NCBI GenBank assembly: GCA_963971285.1
Contig: OZ020244.1
Location: forward strand, 7,440,001-7,504,000
Length of the DNA: 64,000 nucleotides
From: Astropecten irregularis
Taxonomy: Eukaryota > Echinodermata > Asteroidea > Paxillosida > Astropectinidae
Direction: 5' to 3'
Shown here one piece after another: positions 43,616-54,684 of this stretch (positions are counted from its first letter, which is position 1; each line of letters starts with the position of its first letter). The notes beneath the pieces were generated by a model. It was not told the origin of the DNA and ran no database searches. It saw only the letters and a program-made list of their open reading frames with translations. Made by a program: the position numbers and the translations under genes.

Positions 43616-43829
43616 GGCAACCAGTCCTATCTTAGTATCTTGCCAGATGTGGAGACTGTGGAATGAGTGGTTTCTTTACGGCCCGTTGCTGAGGAGAACT
43701 TAATGCTCATCAGCCTCGACGTGATACTGGTAATTGAACCAGCTGAACGCTGAATAGAAAGTGCCTGTTTACAAACAGAGCAACCATTTTGATTCGCATT
43801 ATATGCTAAGCAAAGTCTGCTCACAGTAC

Positions 43830-44240
43830 AGTTTAAAGGTTCTATGATACTCTGGTAGCGTACCAATACAAAAATCTTCACTGATTTACCTATAATGTAA
43901 AGGGTATAAAGATGGTGATGGTATAAACATACCGTTAAAATTTGTCTGCATGAAAAACTGTGTATCCAGAAAAGAGTCAAACTAAGTAACGCACCAAAAC
44001 AATTTTGATCTTTTAAAGATCAAAAATAACAGTGAAAAAATGTTTAAAATACCGTTTTTCACTGTTTTCTGAAAAAGTGGGCACCGTATTAATGGGACTG
44101 GGAATTTCACTGATGACTGTCACTGTAAATTTTTTTTGTGTCCATCAATCTGCATTTCTTTGACAAAAACCAAAGTATGAAATTACCTTTAAACACGGAT
44201 GTCTATTTTTACCTCCATAACTAAAGCCATAGTACTCGTA
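43830..44240 (+). repeat. Dispersed repeat family, copy C
   Basis: It shares GGGTATAAAGATGGTGATGG, TTTTAAAGATCAAAAATAA, CCGTTTTTCACTGTTTTCTG and GGCACCGTAT..TGGGACTG with the plus strand of 61990-62260. Same orientation as that stretch. Confidence 0.7.
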
Positions 44241-45327
44241 AAGAATACATTTTTTTAACTGTGAACTGTGTTCAGACGTTAACTAAATCTCACTGTCCAG
44301 CTTTGATACAATTTAAAATGCAAACACGTTAAACGTATACAGCAATTACAATTTGTCTATGTTTAGTTACTTAAATTGGCCCATTGTTTGCATTTAATGA
44401 GACTTTTTTCGAAGTTTGAAGCGGACCTTACAAACATCACGAAATTATGATGCATATTTACTTAGTGTGTTTCAATCTGATTCTACAATTTGATGTTTCC
44501 TTGTTTAACAAGTTTCTATATGTTTTCCAAGTCATGTTCAGCAACTGAGCAGCCATTTTCATGTTCAAGCATTCATGTTCACGTGATTTTGCCTCTTCGG
44601 TTGAAACTCGATTTCACTTTGATGCATCCGTATTGATATAGCATTTCATTCAATTCAATTCAACAGTCGGTTAATTTAGCCATGCAAAATCCGCATTCTA
44701 TTTGTCGCTGCCAAATGACGTTTGTTTACATTTTGCTTGCACATGAAGTGAAATTGAATATTTTGAGGTGCCTTGCACTTTCCCGCTAAATGGAATGGCG
44801 CAGCGTTTAAATTGTCCGCTCATTTGCCGAAAATGACCGGGAAAACCTATTATTAAGTTCTCATTGATGTATCAAGTTGTTGGTGTGTGAAAGAATTTTA
44901 TTTTTGGAAGTTTTGATCAAACTAAGTAATTTCATTTATAGAGAAATGTGATGCCACAATTTTAACTCAAAGTATACCTGTGTGATGGTTCAGAAGTGTA
45001 CATTTTCTTTTTATCGTCAGAAAAGAAAAGCAAGTTGAACTTAATTATGTTTTCTTTTTCCGAATATGTTCAAGTGCATTGTATTTTAAATTTCCGTACT
45101 TCTTTTGCATTTATTATTAAAATACATAGTGTACGGTACATTCATTTATTTGTTTCAATGTGAGTTTATTTTAACGTAGGTTTGAAGTGCAAAGACAAGC
45201 GTAGCATTGATAGCTGTGTTAGTGATAATTCTGCCTTTACGAGCGATGAAGGGTGGCCAAAGGAAGGGAACAGGTCGGCTGAGCGTCTGCCTGAGAGCCG
45301 TAAGGTGGACGTAGGGCCGGGTTAGTC
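44241..45327. other. Noncoding spacer
   Basis: No gene seen. ATTCAATTCAATTCAAC at about 44647 may be the tail microsatellite of a very short CR1 fragment on the minus strand. Confidence 0.35.
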
Positions 45328-45600
45328 AAAAGTCGGGCCGACGGATTTATCAAGTCGGCAAAGGCATGGGATATGGCAGTCGGCAGGACGTAGGGGAGGG
45401 GTCGGGTAAAAGTCGGGCCGACGGATTTATTAAGTCGGCAAAGGCATGGGATATGGCAGTCGGGAGGACGTAGGGGACGGGTCGGGTAAAAGTCGGGCCG
45501 ACGGATTTATTAAGTCGGCAAAGGCATGGGATATGGCAGTGGGGAGGACGTAGGGGACGGGTCGGGTAAATGTCGGGCTGACGGATTTATCAAGTCGGCT
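45328..45600. repeat. 80-bp tandem repeat, about 3.4 units
   Basis: Units start at 45328, 45408, 45488 and 45568, each with AAAAGTCGGGCCGACGGATT (the last with changes), AAGGCATGGGATATGGCAGT and GGACGTAGGGGACGGGTCGG. The spacing is exactly 80 bp and the units differ at few positions, so amplification is recent. Confidence 0.92.
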
Positions 45601-45666
45601 TAACGTGAGAAGTTGACCGTCGGTAAGACGTCATAAACATGAAGTGGGGCCAACGCCGGTATATAA

Positions 45667-46040
45667 GTTGGAACGACGTCGGGCCGTGGGTATTATGAGG
45701 TCGTCGGTATAACGTCGGTCCAATATCCACCCAACGGTAAACCTGGACGTCATGCTGACGTCGGCGGGATTTGCATATGCCCCGTTTACCTACGTCTTTC
45801 CGACGTCATGAGCCGACCAAATGCCAACGACGGGCCGACGCAGGTAGAGTAAGTTAGAACAACGTCGGGCCTTGGTTATTACTGTGTCGTCGGTACAACG
45901 TCGGTCCAATGTCCGACCAAAGGTGTAACTGGACGTCACGCCGACGTCGGCGGTATTTGCATATTCCCTGTTTACCTACGCCCATCCGACGTCATGAGCC
46001 GACCAAATGCCAACGACGGGCCGACGTCAGTGTGCTACCT
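45667..46040. repeat. 186-bp tandem duplication rich in GACGTC
   Basis: Units start at 45667 and 45853. Both contain ACGTCGGGCC, GTCGTCGGTA, AACGTCGGTCCAAT, GACGTCGGCGG and GACGTCATGAGCCGACCAAA. GACGTC and CGACGT recur every 20-40 bp, giving a CpG-dense block in an A/T-rich region. Confidence 0.88.
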
Positions 46041-46299
46041 GGGTTACCATCAGATAAAAACATTTTGTGGAGGGCATGGAAACTGCCCACCCCCCAATTT
46101 TCTTTTGTTTTATCTTATGTTATTCTCCTTGGAATGTTCCTGTACATATAGTGTATAGGCCTGGGTGATTAACTCGATTGATCGATTAATCGCGATTACA
46201 TTCCTATGTCGATTACTCGATTAGTAAATTCTGAACTACTCGATTAAGAATCGTGCCAGCGCGATTAGTGCCTTCGAGTTGCGATTAATTCCATGAGTT

Positions 46300-47339
46300 A
46301 CTACTATTCTCAGTCGATCAATAGCCGTGCCGTGTGTGTTGCATGGAGCAGCTGCATAGACTTGATGACAAGTCGTTAGACATTCGTGTTTTGTCCATCC
46401 GTCCGTCAAAACCATGCATCGTTCGTATAGTGAGGCAACGTATTAAATCTTGATTCAATATGGGTCGAGGGTGTATATGTACCGCGGTCGCGTCCCCGCA
46501 TGTTGGATATTATGCAGGACGTACACAGTGTAATGTGAACACGCACACCGTACCCCTGGTGTAGCGATAAAATTACCGACTTGATATCAAGTCTGCCTGC
46601 TGCACGTGCACCGGATGCCCGCCCAATTGTGACAGCACCATGACAACATTTTGAGATTACACTGTAATTGGCCAGTAGCTCTTCTAATAATACTGCCTTA
46701 TATGGTCAACGTGGATGAGGCATGAATGAGGGCTATACCATTTCGCTGTTTATTGAGGTACATTTAGTTATGTTGCATTTTCAATAAATACTATTTATCT
46801 CACTAAGTAATAAAACGAAAGGTTGTCGGGACTTGTCGCACACATAAGTTATTGGATACATACAGTTTAAACGTGTCGGCCGTCGGGGTGAATTTTTATT
46901 CAAGCCTGACAGCTTACAACGAAGTTTTTCTCAACTTCTTAGGCCCACGTGTTAACAATGGATTCGGCTCTACCATGGCCGGCCAGCGAGGCTTGGCGCA
47001 TGGCGAGATGGCATTCAACTACTCGAGTACAGACGCTACTCGATTATACGATTACTGTACTGGACTACTGTATCGTATCGTAACGGGTCGCCAAGGCGGA
47101 ATTCTAATATAGCGCCCTCTCTAGTTCAATTTTGTCCAATCATGTTTTTGCAATAGTATGGTGCCATCCACTCTATGCAGCTTTCATTACTAAAGCACTA
47201 TGATGATTCTAGGCACTAGGCTTGCGATCGACTGTCATTCGGACGCATGTTTTTACGCGTGAACACAGCCCAGTTATTATCGCTGCCAAAATTTCCACAT
47301 TTTCATAAGATTGATTGCTAGCTGAGTGATACTTCCGCA
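46300..47339. other. Left flank of the SGDKG gene
   Basis: No recognisable gene. ACTCGATTATACGATTAC-type motifs recur at 47035-47065, and TATAGCGCCCTCTCTAG lies at 47109. Confidence 0.35.
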
Positions 47340-49471
47340 ATGCCATTTGACAAAAAGAAGTGTTGTATTTGTAGGATCGGAGTAAGTAGTAGGTTTTATG
47401 CGACAACGATATATAAGGATGATTTTAAGATCTGTTTTATGCTTCAAGAAGAGAGGGAGGGATTTTTGTGTAGTTCATGTATGAAATGTGTTATACAGTT
47501 TCGGCATGACAAATCACTTAATTTTCAGAACCGTGTAGATTGTAAGATTCTATCTTCAAGACGCCAGAAGGGAGGGAAACGTGAGAGTAAAAGTAACGAA
47601 CAAGACAAACAGGGGGCTGGGGCAGATCTTGACACACCGTCAAGTTCAGCATGTTCAGACATGTCAGAAATATCTCATTTGAAGGGTGAAATTGCAAGAC
47701 TTAAAGAAGAAATCGGAGAACTTAGGAACTTTGAAGAAAATGTTAAGAATCAATTGGGGGTGGATAGGTCCATTGGGGTACAGCAACTTAAAACTGTTGC
47801 TATGGAATATCTTGTAAAAATGCAGGGAGTCAAGACCCGGATATACTCAAAATTGAGGGCAGACGTGGGCGGGCAAAATCTTACGTACGGGTTCCTGTAG
47901 CTGAAGTAGGAAGTTCCACTTGCGGTGAGAGAACACTTCGAAAGAGAAGTCAAACTATAGACAAAATAGAGAAACTAATTTCTGGTGACATTTCTGCTGA
48001 AAGTTCTAGTTCCTCTTCAAGCTCACATCAGACCTTTTCAGCTACAGGAGCACCTGCTGTACTTGATGATATTGCTGCTCAACGATCAGCAAATATCAAA
48101 CGGCATAAAGAGGGGTATGCAACGGCATCTAAAGTGGCGGGTCTAGAAATATGCAGTAAGTTTTCAAGGGAGACAATTGATGGGTTGCGTAGTATCATGC
48201 CTGAGACTATGTGGACACTAATCAAAAATAGACTTGAGATTGAGACGGGTCATAAATTGATGGGAACACAACAATCAATGCGAGCTTCAGCAGCCCTGCC
48301 TTATGAGTTTGAGTATTGCAAGTTTGATGGGAGTAGTGGGAACACTGTACACTTCACTAGGATTGTAAATGTTGGTGATCTTATTACCAACATGGTCACT
48401 GAACAAGTTCAAAATAATCAAATTGTTGAAAGCTTTGACAATACACTGTGGCTTCATGTTTCTGGTGATAAGGGGGTCAAAACTACTAAAATGGTCATCC
48501 AGACTCTGAATTCAAAGGATCGCCACTCTGTAAGGTCATTGAAAATAATGGGAATATTTGAGGGTGGTAAAGATGACAGGCTTAACTTTGAGGCAACATT
48601 CAAGCCTGTATTTGATGACTTGCTGAAGGTCACTGGGGACATCTCACAGCTACAGCTTCCATGCCCTGACATTGATCCAACTGAACACATGTACACAGAT
48701 GACATGGTTCATTCAGTAGATGAAATGTTGGATTTCACTCCACTCCAGGAAATAAATCACTATAATCGGTACATCAGTTCTGACTGCAGGTATTGTCATC
48801 ATGCTTCATCATCATCTGAAGCTAAGGATTCAACAGTTGTTGAAGGCCCAAAAATGTACACAAAATGCAAACTGACTTGGGGGGGAGATTGGGAATGGAT
48901 TGCCAAGATTCTTGGTTTGACTGGACCAAATGGTTATCACTTTTGCCCACACTGCCTAGCCACATTGCCAGATCTGAAAAAGGGGAAACCACACGCAGTG
49001 CATATTCTGCAAGAATTCAAAGATAATGATGAAGATGATGACATGCCTGCAGCTGTTCAAAGAAAACTGTCAACCTGCCATGCAAAAGCCAAAGCATTCC
49101 AAGAGAATGGGGCAAAAAAAGATCAGGCAAAGAAATATGACAATTGCATTCAATCGCCGCTTGTAGCTACAGAGGGTTTTGTCACTGAACAAGTGTCGGT
49201 TAGTCCATTACACATTGGGTTAGGGCTTGGGTTGCAATTCTTTGAGATTGTTGAGAAAAATGCAGGGAGTTTGGATAAAGAAGTTCTAAGAAATCATGGA
49301 AGATACAAGGGGGTAGATGATCTGTATGTACAAATTGAAGACATCAGCAGGGAACATGATGAACTATGCAATTCAAAGGGGGGACTTGAAGTTCAACTTG
49401 TGGCTAAGCATGACCAGGTTGCTCAGACTCAAACAAATAATCCCACCCACTTCGAAAAACAAAATGGTTGA
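47340..49471 (+). pseudogene. Unclassified RNase H-fold transposase-like protein with SGDKG and GGDW motifs
   Basis: It begins with a cysteine-rich module (CCICRIGVSSRF, then FLCSSCMKCVIQF), a Ser-rich linker and a coiled coil (HLKGEIARLKEEIGELRN). A one-base frame break near 47837 leads into the main body, in which no further stop occurs to 49471. The main body has LWLHVSGDKGVKTTKMVIQ, IMGIFEGGKDD, then WGGDWEWIAKILGLTGPNGYHFCPHCLATLPD. The paired G-D-K-G and G-G-D-[WY] blocks, the second followed by H-x-C-x-x-C, recur in uncharacterised invertebrate proteins that I take for transposases, with these two Asp as metal ligands. The third acidic residue is not identifiable and the C-terminus is probably missing. 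The superfamily is unknown to me. Confidence 0.6.
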
Positions 49472-49619
49472 CAATACACAAACAACAGTGCACATGCTAA
49501 GTAATTTCCATGTTGCAGTTTGTCGTTGTCGCATCCAGTTATACACCACTTCATATGTTGCTTTGTTCTACAAAAATGCATCTAGTTCCATGTAAGCAAA
49601 GTGAGTGAAACTTGTGGTA

Positions 49620-50645
49620 AGGGAAGACATCGAAATCTAACATGCGGCTGGACCATGTGGGCGTGCGCGGGCCCACGCGGGCCCTTCCTTTTGGAAAGTA
49701 ATCCATTCATTATCTACAGGTCAGTGCACATGCCGGCTTTCGTCACCAGCATATTCATGATCTGAGCTTGAGTTGGCCGGTTGTGCTGGCCGAACAATGA
49801 ACCAATTTGCAGCTGTGTAATCCCCAGCTAATCCGCTGCAAGTGGACAAAAGGATGACTAGCGCCTTTGTGTTTGGAGTTTAAGAAGGGTTGTGGCTTTG
49901 AAAAAAAAAGTGTACCATCACTATGAAAAAATATACGAGGTAGTATGTTTGACTGTTTTGTCATCATTCGCTGTCAAACGTTTCTAATTATTATTAGTCA
50001 TTGAAAAGTGAACAAAGAAAAAATTATTTTTATTTAGATGCGCCTGACGGTCGGCAGTAGCAATGTTTCAATTCAACTTGGAAGAGTTAGTCATTTTATC
50101 TCAGAGAACAAAAAAGACTATTGACTACCTGCTGACATAATTTTCGTGCCGTTATAAAAAAAAAACAATTAGTTAAGCCCCGGCCTGTACAGGGTGTCCC
50201 AAAAAAACGCAACACTGGTGTCGAGAACTATTACATGTATATAAAAATTACACTGTTTATCACTTCAAGATTCAGATATGTGATACAGCTATGTCTTGGC
50301 TATCGTTATGAAAAAACCTGCACGGATTGACAACTCCAAGTATGTGCTCTTCATTGATTTTTAAGACTGAAGTGGCCCTACTATAATCCCATAATCTCTT
50401 AACAATAGAGTGTGAACAAATCCTCCCTGGCTATTGTGCAGCGTGTTGGCCATTGAAACCTATTTCCTTTGTGCCGCAGCAGCCATTTTTAATGAGCAGT
50501 TCCAGCCCAGAGATTGACCTTTTGTAACAATAGATTATTCATGGACTAGCTTCTCCCATTCATGGGTTCCAGAGACTGGCCAGCCGCTTGGGCACGCGAG
50601 GGCCCAGGTGGTCCAACCGCGTGTTAGATTTCGATGTCTTCCCTA
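49620..50645. mobile_element. Nested element with about 40-bp TIRs
   Basis: AAGGGAAGACATCGAAATCT at 49619 is inverted at 50626-50645 (AGATTTCGATGTCTTCCCT). The arms extend through GCGG.TGGACCA and GGGCCC-rich sequence. About 1.03 kb, no coding capacity seen. It lies just after the SGDKG gene and may have removed its end. Target duplication is unclear. Confidence 0.7.
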
Positions 50646-50738
50646 AGTCGTGGGGTATCCAGTTACCACATTATACTCTCATCTTGGTTTATTATGGACC
50701 TGTTGCAAAAAAAAAAAAATAATAAATCCAAAAAATAA

Positions 50739-51225
50739 AGAAAATAAAACCAATAAACATGTAAATATATAATTTGTTAATTCACCAAATCAGGGTCATC
50801 CATTTGGGGTGCGGTCATGGTGGATGAGCTTCATGTTCCTTTGCTTTGTCAACTTAAGGTAGCTGCCCATAAGTTGAAAAGGCAAAGTTTAGTTTATCAG
50901 TTGAAAAATACATATTATAGGCCCTAAAGTGTTTCTCCCTTTCCATTCATAACATAACACTACGAAATTATGTCTCAAAGGATTATACTAAACAAATACA
51001 TAAACAAATAAAGATATAACCAATAAACATGTAAATGTGCAATTTGTTGATTCGCCAAATCAGGGTCATCCATTTGGGGTGCGGTCATGGTGGATGAGCT
51101 TGATGTTCCCTTGTTTGTCTGTCAACTTAAGGTAGCTGCCCATACCGCATGGGACATGGTGTATCGGTATCCACTACCAGAAGTTGTAAAGGCAAAGTTA
51201 AATTATGCAGTTAAACATTTCATAA
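50739..51225. repeat. Tandem duplication, period 270 bp
   Basis: CAATAAACATGTAAAT, CAAATCAGGGTCATCCATTT and GGGGTGCGGTCATGGTGGAT occur at about 50751-50820 and again at 51021-51090. The second unit has about 37 bp extra (CCGCATGGGACATGG...) missing from the first. Confidence 0.85.
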
Positions 51226-52948
51226 AGCTTTTCTTCTTTTCCATTCATAACATTTTGAAATTATGTCTCTAGGGTTTATACACTTGGTCAATAAAATACG
51301 CGGAAATGTTGCCATTGTATGGCGCAAAATAAATTACCTTTCTTTTAAGGTTTGATGCATCAAGGTTTTTAGAAGAGTAAATCTCATTGATTCGAATTTT
51401 TGTTTTTGAAATACACCACTGAATAAGAGTAAGAATAAGCTTTTAAAATTCCACAAATTGTCTGACAAAATGCAATAAACTTCATGGGTTTGTGCAAGTA
51501 TCACTTTGTAAACTTGTTTTGAATCATTACCAAATATTGATGAGAGGCAATGTTACTTGGCAAGATGGATGCATCGAATTCATGTCTGAATTGCAGATTG
51601 CATTGCACACGCTATAACATTGGCTATCTGAATTTGCAAAAAAACAAAACAGTTCTTACCTCCATTGTTTATAAAATTCTAGCTGGCCTATATGCCTAAG
51701 TAATAATATTTTCATGAAATTATAATACCTGGGATGAGATTGACCGGGAGCATAAAAGTCTGAAATCTGAAAATCTCCTATACCTTTTTTGTACACAGCC
51801 TGTGAGGAAAAACAAATCTGAAATCAGATTTTAATCTGAGAAATCTCATCCCTGTTAGGGCCTATTTGTACTATAAAAACAAGAAAATCAGGTTCAAAAA
51901 TCAAACACGTCATGTATAAATGATGGATACACCCTCGGTCATGCCTTAAAGTCCAACAACTCACTATAACTCAAGATTCATTAATATTAGAATCACGCAC
52001 TATGACTGCAACTATTACGTGAAGAAAAACACTACGCAGGGTCCGCCATTTTTAAAACCCCAATAACAAAATCGTTCAAATGCAGCAATTTCTCACCTAC
52101 AAATTCACTTATTTCCAATATAAGGCCACCAGTTCCTTGCTCATACGAATATGTTCTATAAATGATAAGATGTCATCTTTCGTTTCAGATGTAAATATTC
52201 TTGCTTATTGAGCCCAATTTCCGAAAAAGAAGATTTTTCCAAGTTTTCGCCGCTCTCTGAGTAAACAAAATACTGGCCACAACATAACACGCTAAATATA
52301 GTCGACATGTGTAAACGTGGTTTAGCCGATGATGGCTGAGTAATATATCGCTAGGTCCATCGGAACTACTTTCAAACATCATCATTCTTGCTTCTAAATT
52401 CATTTTAAGCTTCAAAAACCAAGAGAAATGTGTTAAAATACGCTTTTTTGGAAGGTCCAGAATTGATGACGTCATCATTTAAGCAAAAAACAATGCACGG
52501 AGGTCCATTTTTCGGAGGACTTTATCGCCTCCTTGGCGTGCAAGAAGCATTATAATCTCGGTATAAAGCGGAGGGATATGAGTTACACTATCATGTACAG
52601 GTTTAATTTTGCTGCTTATTGAAGGATTTTCGAAGTTATTGGCCAAACCATTTTGTCTTTTGTGGTGTAATGACAGCAGTATATAGAACATGATGCTAAA
52701 TGCCATAAAAGGAGTTTAGTACGACCAATCGTCGTGATTTTTGTTGACGAAGTTGCTGGAGTATCTTCGTTTCCAGTACCAATCTCCCGGATGTACTACG
52801 TGACAGCCGATGCAAGATATTCATTCATAAAAATGAATATTCATTTTTGTCAAGCAAGCGCGGAAAGCCCGCCCTCTTGTGGCGAATGTGGGAAAGATTA
52901 GTATTCCGCACGATGAATGCAGCGCGGCGGCGATCGATACGCGTATAT
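51226..52948. other. Noncoding interior
   Basis: No gene recognised. TCTGAAATCTGAAAATCTCC and AATCTGAAATCAGATTTTAATC near 51760-51830 are short repeated motifs. Confidence 0.35.
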
Positions 52949-53081
52949 AATCGCGAAGTGAACATGTGGAGTAATCGTGAAATGTAAAATAATCGCGATG
53001 TGTTTAGTAATCGTGAGCTGTGTAATAATCGTGTTCACTGTCAGTAATCGTGAACTGTATAATAATCGTGTTCACTGTTCA
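52949..53081. repeat. 18-bp degenerate tandem repeat with AATCG(T/C)G
   Basis: AATCG starts at 52949, 52973, 52991, 53009, 53027, 53046 and 53064, i.e. steps of 18 (one 24, one 19). Consensus about AATCGTGAACTGTGTAAT. Position inside the right TIR suggests subterminal protein-binding sites. Confidence 0.75.
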
Positions 53082-53623
53082 GCCTACAGCCTGGGGTGTA
53101 ATGTGTCATCGTGTACTATCGTTGACTTGTACATGCATGTATGGGACTACGTCTGTGTGTACGTACGTGAGGCAGTAACTGCATGCCTTGTCGGCCAACA
53201 CTCCGCGCATTACCCTACTTTACTGAAGGAAGTAATTATGGACGATATTAGCTTCACGAATTTTGCATTATACCTTATCAGAACAAAAATGGCATATTGC
53301 TCAATGCCTCAGAAATCGGAACTGATCGCTGTTGAAACTTGTAAGAATCAATGCATTACGCTAGTGCAGTTTACTGCAGTGCCGCTATGATGAAAACAAG
53401 GTACATGCTGCTTGTATATAGTCACTTCCGGGTAATCGCGATTAATCGATTAATCGCGATTATTTCCTCCGCGATTAATCGATTAGTGAAAAGCACTAAT
53501 CGCCCAGGCCTAAATTGCTTCTGCACTGACAGAGTTACCTCTAAGTTCCATGGATTAACCCGCATGGTTAATGAGGTGCCACATCACCACAGGGGTAGAG
53601 CAGGGGTACAGGAAGTGGCCTTG

Positions 53624-54628
53624 GTTCATTGTTCTTTCATCGATGACCAAGTCCACATGTTTTGTTAAATAAAACTGTATTCCTTGCTGACCGAAGCTCT
53701 TATTCTTATTAATTTCAGGTATGTTGATTTTCACCCTTTTTATGATGTGCAAGTGTATTTTCCTTTTTATTACTGTATAACTTTGTTTTGAATAACTTTT
53801 AGACTTAAAGACTTTTGGATTATGACCATGGACTTTCAATCAGAAGATTTTATAGATTATGCAGAAAATATCTTGATTCAGTATTTTCTACTCTGTTTTA
53901 AGGATTTATTGAAGTGATGTAGTCCTAAGTTGGAATTCAGTTATAGTTGTATTTACCCTAGTATGAGTTTGTATTGATGAATGATTTATATAATGTTAAA
54001 GGAACATTGTGATGTATTCATGCTGTGTACTGCATAGGACATATTGCATCAGTGCATTTGAGGCCTAGCCATGCCATAGTGTGTGTACTGAGCAGTATTG
54101 GATTCACTGACCTGTAAAGTAATTGCCACTTGAGGAGTAGGACCAGTGGAATGTCCAAGAAGTGAATGTTTACATTATCTTTAGCCAACTGGAAGTAGTG
54201 AGCTCCAGTAGAGTAGTCACCATGGTTACAAGACTTGAGGCCAGATGGATTTATAAACTTGTTCTTTGTTTCAGTAGGACCAGGTTTATTTTGTTTACAT
54301 TATGGCCAGACGAATTCTTTCAGTTGTTTCCAGTGAAGATTATTATGATCTCTTTTGAGTTATGTATGTGTTTAGTGCTAGGATAAGGAGATATCATTGC
54401 TTGATTTTAACAGTGATCTTTACTGTTATTAGATTGTGTTTTCTTTTATGGTTTAGTTAAGAACTTTATAGAAAACGAGATTTATTCATTTATGTCAAGT
54501 TTAGAATGTGTAATTTGGTTAATTGTTCATTGTTCTTTCATTGATGACCAAGTCCACATGTATTGTTTAATAAAACTGTATTCCTGTATTCCTTGCTGAC
54601 CGAAGCTCTTCTTCTTATTAATTCCAGG
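53624..54628. repeat. Direct repeats of about 100 bp, 0.9 kb apart
   Basis: GTTCATTGTTCTTTCAT, GATGACCAAGTCCACATGT, AATAAAACTGTATTCC and CTTGCTGACCGAAGCTCTT occur at 53624-53719 and 54525-54628. Both copies hold a polyadenylation signal and end in a TTATTAATTYCAGG acceptor-like box. They may be short LTRs of a small retroelement or a duplicated exon end. No genes lie between them. Confidence 0.7.
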
Positions 54629-54684
54629 GTCATCGAATGAACACAATTTAATGTGCCCTGTGTTGGTTGATAGTCAATCAGCCG

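Larger units (their letters stand above)
46156..53512. mobile_element. TIR-bounded region of 7.36 kb carrying an unclassified transposase-like gene
   Basis: The left end TAGGCCTGGGTGATTA at 46156 matches the inverse of the right end, TAATCGCCCAGGCCTA at 53497-53512. Both ends continue into CGATTAATCGCGATTA-type sequence. An 18-bp tandem repeat with AATCG lies inside the right end, and AT/CG-rich AATCG motifs also occupy 46.16-46.30 kb. The TIR style recalls hAT elements, but no 8-bp duplication is visible (ATAGTGTA against AATTGCTT). The gene at 47340-49471 is its only recognisable coding content, so gene and termini may belong together, by inference. Confidence 0.55.

Noticed and set aside
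45328-46040. CRISPR-like array
   Set aside because: Adjacent 80-bp and 186-bp units without unique spacers, in a eukaryotic transposon setting; simple tandem repeats.
46156-53512. Confident assignment of the 7.36-kb region to hAT
   Set aside because: The TIR style fits, but no 8-bp duplication and no hAT motifs in its gene; left as unclassified.
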